The notes under the pieces: model-generated
Seen by the model: only the letters and a program-made list of their open reading frames with translations
Databases searched by the model: none
What the model was told of the DNA's origin: nothing
Shown: positions 52,144 through 61,121 of the stretch, in pieces
How the letters are laid out: each line of letters begins with the position of its first letter
Position numbering within the stretch: the first letter of the stretch is position 1
Assembly (NCBI RefSeq): GCF_042427745.1
Contig: NZ_JBHMFA010000009.1
DNA length: 64,000 nt
Direction: 5' to 3' (one strand)
Origin: Algibacter miyuki
GTDB lineage: Bacteria; Bacteroidota; Bacteroidia; Flavobacteriales; Flavobacteriaceae
Program-made: the position numbers and the translations under genes

Positions 52144-52647
52144 ATGAATCGTTTAAAAATATTTTTTTTACTTACTGCAATCACCTTTTTTTCGTTTACT
52201 ACCGTTCATAAATATTACATCAGTGTTACCCAAGTTGAATTTGTAAAAGAGAAGCAATCGGTTCAAATAATTTCAAGACTTTTTATTGATGATTTTGAAA
52301 CTGTACTACGAAATTCTTACGGAGAAAATATTACGTTAGCCGGAAAAAATGAGCCAGATTCTGTAAATGAATACATGTTTAAGTATTTGAAAGATAATGT
52401 TTTGGTTTCTATAAATAAGAAAAAGGTTTACTTCAAATTTATAGGAAAAGAATACGATGGCGATATTGTGCGTTGTTATCTTGAAATTGAAAATATTTCT
52501 GACATAAAAGCGTTTGAAATTTCCAACAAACTACTGTTTGATGTGTTTAATGAACAACAAAATATTGTAAAAACGAAGATAAACAGCAAACAAAAAAGTG
52601 TTATTCTTACAGAGGAAAATAATACCGCATTGTTATATTTTGACTAA
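52144..52647 (+). CDS. DUF6702 family secreted protein
   Basis: The 167-residue protein has a signal peptide (LKIFFLLTAITFFSFTTVH) followed by HKYYISVTQVEF, the conserved entry of DUF6702. The family's pattern of a short beta-domain with a DDFE segment (FIDDFETVL) and a C-terminal LLFDVFNEQQN is present. Its biochemical role is not known; its gene commonly precedes an M1 peptidase gene, as here. Confidence 0.75.
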   Translation: MNRLKIFFLLTAITFFSFTTVHKYYISVTQVEFVKEKQSVQIISRLFIDDFETVLRNSYGENITLAGKNEPDSVNEYMFKYLKDNVLVSINKKKVYFKFIGKEYDGDIVRCYLEIENISDIKAFEISNKLLFDVFNEQQNIVKTKINSKQKSVILTEENNTALLYFD

Positions 52648-52756
52648 TTAAAGGTTAAATGACTGTAAAATTTATTATTTTCGAGCGTTTTAGTTTTAAT
52701 AAATTATTTTTTTAGAGCTAAAACGTGAAAATTGTTAAACCTTATTTATCGCTAGA

Positions 52757-55012
52757 ATGAGAATCTTAAAGTATTGTTTCCTATCCGTAATTTTTATTTC
52801 CACAAGTATTTTTGCCCAAGAATCGGCCGAACCTAAAGAACAAGGTCATACCGATCAAAACAAATTTAGACAAATGAAGGATTTGTTGGCTACACCCAAC
52901 GAAACCAGAACAGCATCTGGAGCTCCAGGCTATCAATACACCCAACAAAAGGTGGATTATGTTATGGATATTCGTTTAGATGAAAATAAAAGTCAAATTT
53001 TTGGTGACGAAAAAATTACGTATCACAACAATTCTAAAGATCATTTGCAATATTTATGGGTGCAACTCGATCAAAACATGCGCGCTAGAGATTCTAAAAC
53101 ACCAGATACAAAAAGTGAAAGCTTTAGAGCACCATTTGCAGGTGTAGAGAATTTTACCAAAACAAATTTAAAAAAGAAATTTGATGGTGGTTTTAATATT
53201 GAATCTGTGAAACATGATAATGGATCGGATGTCTCTTATACCATAAACCAAACCATGATGCGTATTAATTTAGATAAACCCTTAGCGCCTGGCGACGAGT
53301 TTAAATTCGAAATTAAATGGTGGTATAATGTAAACGACCACGTTAAAGATGGTGGACGTTCTGGTTACGAAGCATTCCCTGATGGCAATAATACATATGT
53401 TATTGCTCAATTTTTCCCAAGATTATGTGTTTATGATAATGTAGAAGGTTGGCAAAATATGCAATTCTGGGGCAGAAGTGAGTTTGCTTTAGAGTTTGGA
53501 GATTACGATGTAAAATTAACAGTACCTGCCGATCATAAAGTGGAAGCTACGGGAGATTTACAAAACCCTAAAGATGTTTTAACTAAAGAACAAATTAAAC
53601 GTTTTGAAGCGGCAAAAAAATCATTTAAAGATCCTGTTTTTATTGTAACACAAGAAGAAGCAGAACAAGCAGAAAAGCAACGTAGTACAGAGTTTAAAAC
53701 TTGGCACTTTAAAGCAGAGCAAGTTAGAGATTTCGCTTTTGCTTCGTCAAGAAAATTTCTTTGGGATGCTATGGCTGTAGATATTAATGGTCGTTCAGTA
53801 ATGGCAATTTCATTATATTCTAAAGAAGGAAACCCGCTATGGGAAGAGCATTCAACACGTGTTGTAGCAAATACTTTAGAAGAGTATTCTAAATTAACTT
53901 TCGATTATCCTTATAATAAAGCGGTTTCTGTACATGCAGAAATGGGAATGGAATACCCAATGATTTGTTTTAATTACGGGCGTCCAAAACCAGATGGAAC
54001 ATATTCTGAAAGATTAAAAAGAGGTATGATTGGTGTAATTACTCACGAAGTTGGGCATAACTTTTTTCCAATGATTGTAAATAGTGATGAGCGTCAATGG
54101 ACTTGGATGGACGAAGGTTTAAACTCTTTTGTTGAAACTTTGGCTGAGCTGGATTACGATCCAAACTTTATCACAGGAAACTTACCAAAAGATATTGTGC
54201 CTTATATGGGCGGCGATCAAAGTAATATTTCACCAATTATGTCGCAAGGTGATTATGTACATCAATTTGGACCAAATGCCTACACAAAACCGGCTGCAGC
54301 ATTATATATGTTGAGAAAAACCATTATGGGGCCAGAATTGTTCGACTATGCGTTTAGAACGTATTCGCAACGTTGGATGTTTAAACACCCTACACCAGCC
54401 GATTTTTTCAGGTCTATGGAAGATGCTTCGGCAATGGATTTAGATTGGTTTTGGAGAGGTTGGTTCTATACTACAGACTTCACTGATATTGGTGTTAAAA
54501 ATGTAAAAGAATATTATTTAACTGATAAGCCAACAGAGAACGCCAAAAAAACAGCGGCTCGTTATAAAATGAATTTAGAAGATTATCAAGGGAGACTAAT
54601 TTATTATGCTGAAGCTGAAAATGGTGTAATTCCTGAAGATGCTAAAAGTGCCTCAGACTTTTCAGTGCTAAATGATTATTTAGAAAGTTTATCATCTGAA
54701 GAAAAAGCCGAATTATCGGCAGCTCCAAAACACTTTTACGAAGTTGTTTTTGAAAAACCAGGAGGATTAGTAATGCCGATTATTTTAGAAATTACTTATG
54801 AAGATGGTACGAAAGAGAGAAAACAATATCCAGCAGAAATATGGAGATACAATGAGCATGAAGTGTCTAAAGTATTTAAAACGGATAAAGCAATAACAAG
54901 TTTTTCTATCGATCCAGATTTAGAAACTGCTGATGTAGATACATCTAATAATGTATGGCCAAGAAAGGAAAATAACACCGCTTTTGACCAGTTTAAAGAA
55001 AAAATAAAGTAA
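52757..55012 (+). CDS. M1 family zinc aminopeptidase
   Basis: The 751-residue secreted protein has a signal peptide (LKYCFLSVIFISTSIFAQ), an N-terminal beta-domain with the substrate-binding region (VDYVMDIRLDENKSQIFGDEKITY), and a catalytic domain containing HEVGHNFFPMI (zinc ligands at residues 430 and 434) and the third ligand in WMDEGLNSFVE (about 453). The exopeptidase motif is AEMGMEYPMICF in place of the usual GAMEN, so the alpha-amino site is modified. It likely degrades peptides in the periplasm. A terminator follows at 55040. Confidence 0.9.
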   Translation: MRILKYCFLSVIFISTSIFAQESAEPKEQGHTDQNKFRQMKDLLATPNETRTASGAPGYQYTQQKVDYVMDIRLDENKSQIFGDEKITYHNNSKDHLQYLWVQLDQNMRARDSKTPDTKSESFRAPFAGVENFTKTNLKKKFDGGFNIESVKHDNGSDVSYTINQTMMRINLDKPLAPGDEFKFEIKWWYNVNDHVKDGGRSGYEAFPDGNNTYVIAQFFPRLCVYDNVEGWQNMQFWGRSEFALEFGDYDVKLTVPADHKVEATGDLQNPKDVLTKEQIKRFEAAKKSFKDPVFIVTQEEAEQAEKQRSTEFKTWHFKAEQVRDFAFASSRKFLWDAMAVDINGRSVMAISLYSKEGNPLWEEHSTRVVANTLEEYSKLTFDYPYNKAVSVHAEMGMEYPMICFNYGRPKPDGTYSERLKRGMIGVITHEVGHNFFPMIVNSDERQWTWMDEGLNSFVETLAELDYDPNFITGNLPKDIVPYMGGDQSNISPIMSQGDYVHQFGPNAYTKPAAALYMLRKTIMGPELFDYAFRTYSQRWMFKHPTPADFFRSMEDASAMDLDWFWRGWFYTTDFTDIGVKNVKEYYLTDKPTENAKKTAARYKMNLEDYQGRLIYYAEAENGVIPEDAKSASDFSVLNDYLESLSSEEKAELSAAPKHFYEVVFEKPGGLVMPIILEITYEDGTKERKQYPAEIWRYNEHEVSKVFKTDKAITSFSIDPDLETADVDTSNNVWPRKENNTAFDQFKEKIK

Positions 55013-55039
55013 GTGATTAATAGCAAATCCAAACTTACT

Positions 55040-55070
55040 AAAGCCGGCTTATCTAAGTCGGCTTTTTTTT
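55040..55070 (+). terminator. Terminator of the M1 peptidase gene
   Basis: AAAGCCGGCTT and AAGTCGGCTTT pair (one G-U) around ATCT, followed by a T-run. Confidence 0.8.
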
Positions 55071-55228
55071 GTGCTTATTCTAAATTGAAATATTACGTTG
55101 TGTCCTACTGTTTATATGTAGTAGCTTAAAATGTTGATCTTATTTTAGGTTGAAGCTGTTATTTTGAAAGAATTAATAATTTAGCGTTAAACAAATTAAA
55201 AAATGTTTAATCTAATAAAACAAGTTAC

Positions 55229-55236
55229 TATATTTG
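55229..55236 (+). promoter_or_regulatory. -7 element (TATATTTG) immediately upstream of tatA
   Basis: An exact TAnnTTTG ends only 4 nt before the GTG start of tatA, so transcription would begin at or within a few bases of the start codon. If this element is used, the mRNA is leaderless. A TTG partner is not clear. Confidence 0.4.
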
Positions 55237-55240
55237 TAGC

Positions 55241-55528
55241 GTGATACACTTAGCAACATTTTTATTTATCAGCGGCGCAGAAATTGCGTTTATCCTATTT
55301 ATTGTGGTAATGGTTTTTGGTGCCGATAAAATACCAGAAATTGCTCGCGGTTTAGGAAAAGGTATGCGTACTCTAAAAGACGCGACTAATGATATTAAAC
55401 ATGAAATCACTAAAACGGCCGAAAAAAGCGGTATTGATACCAGTATTTCAGGCGATGTTAAAAGAGAACTGGATAAAGTAAAAGACGATATCGAAGATTT
55501 TGCTGGTTCTGTTAAACGTAAAATGTAA
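55241..55528 (+). CDS. tatA: Twin-arginine translocase subunit TatA, GTG start
   Basis: The 95-residue protein has the single N-terminal TM helix preceded by FISGAEI (about residues 9-25), then the hinge FGADKIPEIARGLGKGMRTLKD and an amphipathic helix (about 28-58). An acidic/basic tail follows. TatA subunits form the pore for folded proteins. The only start that keeps the TM helix intact is GTG at 55241; no ATG lies between the upstream stop and the helix. The next ATG (55310) would delete the membrane helix. The tail is longer than the minimal family. Confidence 0.85.
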   Translation: MIHLATFLFISGAEIAFILFIVVMVFGADKIPEIARGLGKGMRTLKDATNDIKHEITKTAEKSGIDTSISGDVKRELDKVKDDIEDFAGSVKRKM

Positions 55529-55530
55529 CG

Positions 55531-56205
55531 TTACACCTTCTTCTTTCTTAAATCTGTTTTAAAAAACAATCCAACTTGTAAGCGGTTTAAATTCAAGTGA
55601 TTTATTTCATGATTTAAATAGCCCAATTGCACATGACTTGATTTTGATACATTAAATCCAAAGGCAGCATAAAACCTGTTTTCGGTAAATACTTCATCTT
55701 TAAAATTCATAAATATTTCATTATTGATATTGAAAAACACGGCTTTAGAAAGCTTGATTTTTGTGCCTAAACGGTAACGAACACGATGTAAAACCGTATG
55801 GTCGTGCTGGTAGTTTAAAAAACGTTGTTCAAAGCGTAACCTATGATATATGGGAAGTGTTTTTGTGTGTTGTGTGTAACTCAGTTGTTCGTATGGGCGG
55901 TTTTCGTAAAGATGGCTTTCGCCGGAAATTGTAAAACTTCGGTCTATATCTAAATAAGAATACATTAACGTTAAGGTGAGGTTTTTGTTGATATGGTAAT
56001 TTGCACCGATGTAATAGAATAGTAAATTAATATTATCTAAAACTTCAAAAGACCGTAGTTGGAAGCCTGTTTTAATGCTCCAAGCATCGGCTATTTTGTG
56101 TGTGCCATCAAGCATATACCAGGCGCCAAATTTATCTTCCGCAGATTGTGCATGCGAATGATATATAGAAAATAGACTTAGAATTATGGGTAGTAAATAT
56201 TTCAT
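55531..56205 (-). CDS. DUF2490 predicted outer-membrane barrel protein
   Basis: The 224-residue protein has a signal peptide (KYLLPIILSLFSIYHSHAQ) and the DUF2490 layout: short strands such as AWSIKTGFQLRSFE, LFYYIGANYHINKNLTL and LPIYHRLRFEQRF. It ends with VQLGYLNHEINHLNLNRLQVGLFF. It is convergent with tatA, with 2 nt between stops. The family is of unknown function; a porin-like barrel of about 10 strands is a plausible reading. Confidence 0.75.
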   Translation of the reverse strand: MKYLLPIILSLFSIYHSHAQSAEDKFGAWYMLDGTHKIADAWSIKTGFQLRSFEVLDNINLLFYYIGANYHINKNLTLTLMYSYLDIDRSFTISGESHLYENRPYEQLSYTQHTKTLPIYHRLRFEQRFLNYQHDHTVLHRVRYRLGTKIKLSKAVFFNINNEIFMNFKDEVFTENRFYAAFGFNVSKSSHVQLGYLNHEINHLNLNRLQVGLFFKTDLRKKKV

Positions 56206-56263
56206 AATAAAAGGGTGGGTTAATAGTTTAAAACGAATAACCTAATCGTCTTCAGTATAAAAA

Positions 56264-56343
56264 AAGCTGTATAAAAAGTGGGCTATTCAACGTGGTATAA
56301 TCATTAAGAAGACTATGCGTTATGTTTACTTTTTATACAGCTT
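56264..56343. terminator. Long inverted repeat, terminator of pckA
   Basis: AAGCTGTATAAAAAGT (56264-56279) is perfectly complementary to ACTTTTTATACAGCTT (56328-56343). Four further pairs with G-U extend it inward, leaving a loop of about 40 nt. On the minus strand it ends in CTTTTTTTATACTG, so it should stop pckA transcripts. Confidence 0.7.
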
Positions 56344-56364
56344 AAAATAGGACTCAGCAGCTTA

Positions 56365-57996
56365 TTAGATGCTTTCGTTTAAATGGTGGTGCTCGTCAAT
56401 TAGCGGTCCGCCTTCAATAATTTGATCTGAAGCTTGAGCTGCAAATTTTTCAAAATTTAAATGGAAGGAGTGTGCTAATTGAATAGCTTTTCCAACGTAT
56501 TCTCCTTTTTTCAACCACGTATTCATTGGGTCTAAAATTTCGGTTGGGACACCTGGGCAATATTTTGGCATGTGTAAACCGAAAATAAAGTTTTGATCGT
56601 AATCCACATCTTCTAAGTCTCCATTTAAAATAGCGGTAATCATGGCTCTAGTATATTTTAATTTTATACGAGACCCTACACCGTAAGGACCAGCGCTCCA
56701 TCCTGTGTTTATTAACCAAACATTTACACCAGCATCGGTCATTTTTTTACTTAGCATTTCACCATAAGCTGTTGGGTGTAATGGCATAAAAGGTTCGCCA
56801 AAACAAGCTGAGAATGATGGTACTGGTTCTGTAATGCCAGCTTCTGTTCCTGCAACTTTAGCAGTGTAACCAGATATAAAGTGGTAAGCTGCTTGGCCAG
56901 GTGTTAACTTAGATACTGGAGGTAATACACCAAAAGCATCACAGGTTAAAAAGAAAATGTTTTTAGGATTGTTTGCATAAAGTGTTTCCTGAATATTATC
57001 AATATGATAAATTGGGTAGCTTACACGAGTATTTTGCGTAATGCTGCTGTCCATATAATCGGGTTCACCGTTTTCTTTTATCACTATGTTTTCTAGTAAA
57101 GCACCAGGTTTAACAGCTCTAAAAATGTCTGGTTCTTTTTCTTCAGATAAATCGATAACCTTTGCATAGCAACCGCCTTCAAAATTGAAAATGGTATTAT
57201 CTGCGGTCCAACCATGTTCATCATCACCAATTAATTTTCTATCTGGATCTGCTGAAAGTGTTGTTTTTCCAGTTCCTGATAAACCAAAGAAAATAGCGGT
57301 ATCTCCTTTTTTTCCTACGTTAGCAGAGCAGTGCATTGGTAATACATTTTTTTCTAATGGTAAAATCATGTTTAATGCAGAGAAAATACCTTTTTTCATT
57401 TCTCCTGTATAAGCAGAGCCTCCAATTAATGCGATTTTTTTTGTGAAGTTGATTATAGAGAAATTACCTTGACGAATACCGTATGCTTTTGGGTCTGGAC
57501 ATTCGTAACCTGGTGCATCTAAAATAAGCCAATCTTCGTTGAAGTTTTCTAACTCACTAGCGCTTGGGCGTAAAAACATATTGTAAACAAACATGTTAGA
57601 CCATGGGAATTCCGTGATGGTTCTAATATTTGTTTTGTATTCTGGTTCTGCACATACATAACCATCTCTAGCATAAATTTCTTTCCCTGAAAGGTATTTG
57701 GTTACTTCAATTTCTAATTTATCAAAATTTTCAGGAGAAATCGCTTTATTTGTTTTTCCCCACCAAACGTTATCAGCAGTATAATCATCTTTTACAATAA
57801 AACGATCTTGTGGAGAACGCCCTGTAAATTTTCCTGTATTTATAGTAAGGGTGCCGTTAGCTGTTTCTTTACCCATACCTTTATCAATTGTTATTTTCTG
57901 AAGTGTTTCTGGTGATAAATTCCAGTTTACTTTCACGTCTGTAATCCCGTATTGTGCTACGTTTGGATGTTTTGTCATGGTTTCTGTTGTTTTCAT
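56365..57996 (-). CDS. pckA: Phosphoenolpyruvate carboxykinase (ATP)
   Basis: The 543-residue enzyme converts oxaloacetate and ATP to PEP, the first step of gluconeogenesis. It has the substrate-binding FTGRSPQDRF (about 58), LIGGSAYTGEMKKGIF (about 190), the kinase loop GLSGTGKTTLSADP at 238-251, and IGDDEHGW (about 256). Length matches the family. It begins 33 nt after an SLC13 permease gene on the same strand and no TAnnTTTG is in the gap, so the two may form an operon linking C4-dicarboxylate uptake to PEP synthesis. Confidence 0.96.
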   Translation of the reverse strand: MKTTETMTKHPNVAQYGITDVKVNWNLSPETLQKITIDKGMGKETANGTLTINTGKFTGRSPQDRFIVKDDYTADNVWWGKTNKAISPENFDKLEIEVTKYLSGKEIYARDGYVCAEPEYKTNIRTITEFPWSNMFVYNMFLRPSASELENFNEDWLILDAPGYECPDPKAYGIRQGNFSIINFTKKIALIGGSAYTGEMKKGIFSALNMILPLEKNVLPMHCSANVGKKGDTAIFFGLSGTGKTTLSADPDRKLIGDDEHGWTADNTIFNFEGGCYAKVIDLSEEKEPDIFRAVKPGALLENIVIKENGEPDYMDSSITQNTRVSYPIYHIDNIQETLYANNPKNIFFLTCDAFGVLPPVSKLTPGQAAYHFISGYTAKVAGTEAGITEPVPSFSACFGEPFMPLHPTAYGEMLSKKMTDAGVNVWLINTGWSAGPYGVGSRIKLKYTRAMITAILNGDLEDVDYDQNFIFGLHMPKYCPGVPTEILDPMNTWLKKGEYVGKAIQLAHSFHLNFEKFAAQASDQIIEGGPLIDEHHHLNESI

Positions 57997-58029
57997 AATA
58001 CTTGATTTTAAAGGTTTCTAATTGTGGTA

Positions 58030-59874
58030 TTAAAATGGCCAAATAATAGGCACGAGTATAAGTGTTATTATAAAGAAGAGGAGCAGTAATGGAGCGCCTA
58101 CTTTTAGGTAATTCATGAATTTATAGCCACCAGCCGTCATAACCATTGCGTTGGTTGTGGTGCCAATAGGTGTTAAAAATGCTGTTGATGCACTTATGGC
58201 AACCACAATCATAAATGGTGCTGGTGATAGGTTTAAAGTACTAGCTGCTAGAATGGCGATAGGTGCCATAAGGACGGCCGTTGCAGAATTGTTAATTACT
58301 TGGCTAAAGATGGTGGTAAGTAAAAACACACCGCCTAACAGTAGAGTAGGGTGAATGGCACCTAAATACTCTACCAATCCATTCGCGATAAGCTGGGCTG
58401 TACCGGTTTTTTGCAATGCAATACCCATGGGTATCATAGCGGCAATCATAACTACGCTAGTCCAACTAATGCCTTTATAAGCTTTAGAGATAGGAACGCA
58501 ACCGGTGAGTAAAACAATACCTGCAGAAATTAAAGCAGCCATAGAACCCGGCACAATTTTAAAAACCATGAATATAATCATCAATATTAATGCGCCTAAA
58601 GCGATGTAAGATTTTGAATTTAAACTGTCTACGTTTTTTGCCATGCCTTCTGGACTACCAATAATAACAAGGTTGTCGTTTTGTTCTTTTAAATCTTCAA
58701 TATGTGCCCAAGTACCTCTTATTAAAAAGGCATCACCCACTTTTACAATTATTTCTTTTTCTAGTAAAGGCTTATTGTTTCTAGAGGCGGCTAAAAGCTG
58801 AATACCGTATCTTTTAAAATAATCGCCTACTTTATATTTTCGTCCTACTAAAATTGAATTTGGGTTAACAATAACTTCTGCCATACCAACTTCTTGATTA
58901 ATTAAATTGTGTTTTAATTCATCGGTTGTCACTGGTTCCAGAGGTAAAAGTCCTAATCTAAATGTGATCATTAATTTGTTAATCGCCTTAGCATCACCTT
59001 TTACTGTAATAATATCATGGTATAAAAAACTGGTTGATGGTACTGGGAATTCTTCAAACTGAGGGATTCCTTTTAAAACATTTGGATGTCTTCTTTTAAT
59101 TCTTATAATAGATACATTAAATTCTTTTTCAAGAGACCAATCTTCTAGTTTTGTATTAATGAAAGGTGAAATAGAACGTACACGTAGTCTGTAATAACCA
59201 TCGTGTATTTTATATGCTTCAATCCAATTATACAGTGTAGATTCTATGTTTACAGGCTTATTGTTCGTTTTGTTGTTGGGTAATAATTTATAACCAACAT
59301 ATCTAAAGTAAAGCAAAGTAACCAGTAGTAATGGGATGCCAATAAGTGAGAATTCAAAGAATGAAAATCCTTCAAAGCCAGCTTCAACTAAAGCATTACT
59401 CGCAATAATATTAGGCGGTGTGCCTGTTAAAGTCAGTAAACCACCTGTATTAGAGCCAAAAGCAACAGGCATAAGCATTTTTGAAGGTAACGTACCAATA
59501 CTCCAAGCAGACGAAATAGTGAGAGGCATTAAGGTCGCTACAGTGCCTGTATTACTAACAAAGCCTGAAAGTATACCTGCGCCTAAAGTGATAATAACTA
59601 AAAGCTTTGGAACACTTTTTCCTGCCCATTCTACGAATTTTTTACCAGCCAAAGCCGTCCAACCTGTTTGTGCAATACCTTCTCCAATAATGAAGAGGGC
59701 TGCAATCATTATTACCGTGGGGTTACTAAAACCACTTAAGGTTTCGGTACTGTCTAATATGCCGGTTAAAAACAAACTAAGCATAGAGATTAATGCAACA
59801 ATATCTGGTGTAAACTTTCCCCAAACAAAGAGACCAATAGTTATAACTAAAATGATAAGCATTAAATAGATCAT
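58030..59874 (-). CDS. SLC13/DASS family permease with two TrkA-C (RCK_C) domains
   Basis: The 614-residue protein has membrane helices in both halves (for example SVPKLLVIITLGAGILSGFVSNTGTVATLM and the matching VINNSATAVLMAPIAIL). The repeated S-N-T and N-N-S-A motifs, followed by a proline, are signatures of the family's sodium and carboxylate sites. A central cytoplasmic part (about residues 205-395) holds two TrkA-C-like domains (FNVSIIRIKRRH, EVIVNPNSILVGRKYK, IVKVGDAFLIRGTW). It probably imports di- or tricarboxylates or sulfate with sodium. It lies 33 nt before pckA. Confidence 0.85.
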   Translation of the reverse strand: MIYLMLIILVITIGLFVWGKFTPDIVALISMLSLFLTGILDSTETLSGFSNPTVIMIAALFIIGEGIAQTGWTALAGKKFVEWAGKSVPKLLVIITLGAGILSGFVSNTGTVATLMPLTISSAWSIGTLPSKMLMPVAFGSNTGGLLTLTGTPPNIIASNALVEAGFEGFSFFEFSLIGIPLLLVTLLYFRYVGYKLLPNNKTNNKPVNIESTLYNWIEAYKIHDGYYRLRVRSISPFINTKLEDWSLEKEFNVSIIRIKRRHPNVLKGIPQFEEFPVPSTSFLYHDIITVKGDAKAINKLMITFRLGLLPLEPVTTDELKHNLINQEVGMAEVIVNPNSILVGRKYKVGDYFKRYGIQLLAASRNNKPLLEKEIIVKVGDAFLIRGTWAHIEDLKEQNDNLVIIGSPEGMAKNVDSLNSKSYIALGALILMIIFMVFKIVPGSMAALISAGIVLLTGCVPISKAYKGISWTSVVMIAAMIPMGIALQKTGTAQLIANGLVEYLGAIHPTLLLGGVFLLTTIFSQVINNSATAVLMAPIAILAASTLNLSPAPFMIVVAISASTAFLTPIGTTTNAMVMTAGGYKFMNYLKVGAPLLLLFFIITLILVPIIWPF

Positions 59875-60046
59875 AATTTATAATAGTTTACTAGCTTAGC
59901 GTTATAAGTGCTAGTTTTTAATTCTATTGTAAATTTAGAGTACTTAAAGGGTAATAATTATGACGAATGTCATGCTTTGAAATGATAGCGTATTTTTGAA
60001 TAATTGTTATATTTAGTAGCTTGTAATTAAGGAATTGACTTACGAA

Positions 60047-60054
60047 TACGTTTG
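60047..60054 (+). promoter_or_regulatory. Possible -7 element for bshB1
   Basis: TACGTTTG is an exact TAnnTTTG, 93 nt before the ATG at 60148. The nearest TTG elements are at poor spacing (23 and 9 nt). The 273-nt gap between the divergent SLC13 and bshB1 genes shows nothing else clear. Confidence 0.35.
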
Positions 60055-60147
60055 CGTTATAGTGAGTATTGCGATATTCAAGATTTTTGGTGGATAATTA
60101 GAAATTTCAGCATTAAAAAAATAGATAAAAATTAAAATAAAATAGAG

Positions 60148-60867
60148 ATGAAGTTAGATATTCTTGCTTTAGGAGCACATCCCGATGATGTAGAATTGGG
60201 TTGCGGTGGTACCATAGCAAAAGAAATTTCAAAAGGAAAAGCAGTGGGTATCATAGATTTAACCCAAGGAGAATTAGGTACACGTGGCACTGCGGAAACG
60301 CGCTTTTCTGAAGCTACAGAGGCTGCCACTATATTAGGCGTATCAGTACGAGAGAATTTAGGCTTTGCCGATGGTTTTTTTGTGAATGATAAAACACATC
60401 AATTAGCGGTTATTAAAATGATTCGAAAATATCAACCCGAAATTATTTTATGTAATGCTTTTGATGATCGCCATATAGACCACGGAAAAGGAAGTAAATT
60501 GGTAAGCGATGCTTGTTTTTTAAGTGGTTTAATTAAAATTGAAACTACAGATGATAACGGCGAAATCCAAAAACCTTGGCGACCAAAACAAGTGTACCAT
60601 TATATACAGTGGAAAAATTTAGAACCCGATTTTGTTGTTGATATTTCCGATGCTATGGAAAAAAAGATGAAATCGGTGTTGGCATATAAGACTCAATTTT
60701 ACGATCCAGATAGTAAAGCGCCCGTAACTCCAATTTCGAGTAAGAACTTTACAGACAGTGTAGCCTACCGTGCACAAGATTTAGGGCGTTTAGTAGGTGT
60801 CGCTTACGCGGAAGGCTTCAATGTGGAACGATTACCAGTTGTAGATAGTTTGTTTGATTTGAAGTAG
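60148..60867 (+). CDS. bshB1: Bacillithiol biosynthesis deacetylase BshB1
   Basis: The 239-residue LmbE-like zinc enzyme has GAHPDDVELGCGGTIAK (zinc/catalytic AHPDD, about 8-24), ELGTRGTAETRFSEA (about 50), and the DDRHIDHGK motif (about 110) that gives the third ligand. It deacetylates GlcNAc-malate to GlcN-malate in bacillithiol synthesis. It stands alone, with a tRNA-His gene downstream. Confidence 0.93.
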   Translation: MKLDILALGAHPDDVELGCGGTIAKEISKGKAVGIIDLTQGELGTRGTAETRFSEATEAATILGVSVRENLGFADGFFVNDKTHQLAVIKMIRKYQPEIILCNAFDDRHIDHGKGSKLVSDACFLSGLIKIETTDDNGEIQKPWRPKQVYHYIQWKNLEPDFVVDISDAMEKKMKSVLAYKTQFYDPDSKAPVTPISSKNFTDSVAYRAQDLGRLVGVAYAEGFNVERLPVVDSLFDLK

Positions 60868-60922
60868 TTAGCGTTTTTTGAATATTTTTTTTCAATTTTT
60901 TGAAGAAATTTTTTGAAAAGTC

Positions 60923-60954
60923 TTTGTAGATAACGTTGAAATCGTTTACATTTG
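60923..60954 (+). promoter_or_regulatory. Promoter of tRNA-His
   Basis: TTTG (60923-60926) and TACATTTG (60947-60954) are 20 nt apart, matching the consensus, and end 28 nt before the tRNA. Confidence 0.65.
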
Positions 60955-60982
60955 CACACGCATTACAAAATGCAAGTTACAT

Positions 60983-61057
60983 GGTGGTTGTAGCTCAGTT
61001 GGTTAGAGCATTGGTTTGTGGTACCAAGGGTCGCCGGTTCGAATCCGGTCTTCCACC
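60983..61057 (+). tRNA. tRNA-His (anticodon GUG)
   Basis: D-stem GCTC/GAGC, anticodon stem TTGGT/ACCAA with loop bearing GTG, and T-arm GCCGG/CCGGT around TTCGAAT. The extra G at position -1, opposite discriminator C, is typical of tRNA-His. The acceptor stem GTGGTTG/CTTCCAC has two U-U mismatches (positions 5-68 and 6-67). Confidence 0.9.
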
Positions 61058-61065
61058 CAAAAAGT

Positions 61066-61098
61066 AAAAGCCTTTCAAGAAATTGAAAGGCTTTTTTT
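61066..61098 (+). terminator. Terminator of tRNA-His
   Basis: AAAAGCCTTTCAA and TTGAAAGGCTTTT form a perfect 13-bp stem with a GAAA loop and a T-run. Confidence 0.85.
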
Positions 61099-61121
61099 GT
61101 ACGTGTTATTTTCGGTAAAAC

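Noticed and set aside
59336..59869. 177-codon open frame on the plus strand
   Set aside because: It is antisense to the SLC13 permease gene, whose motifs are clear; low-complexity shadow.
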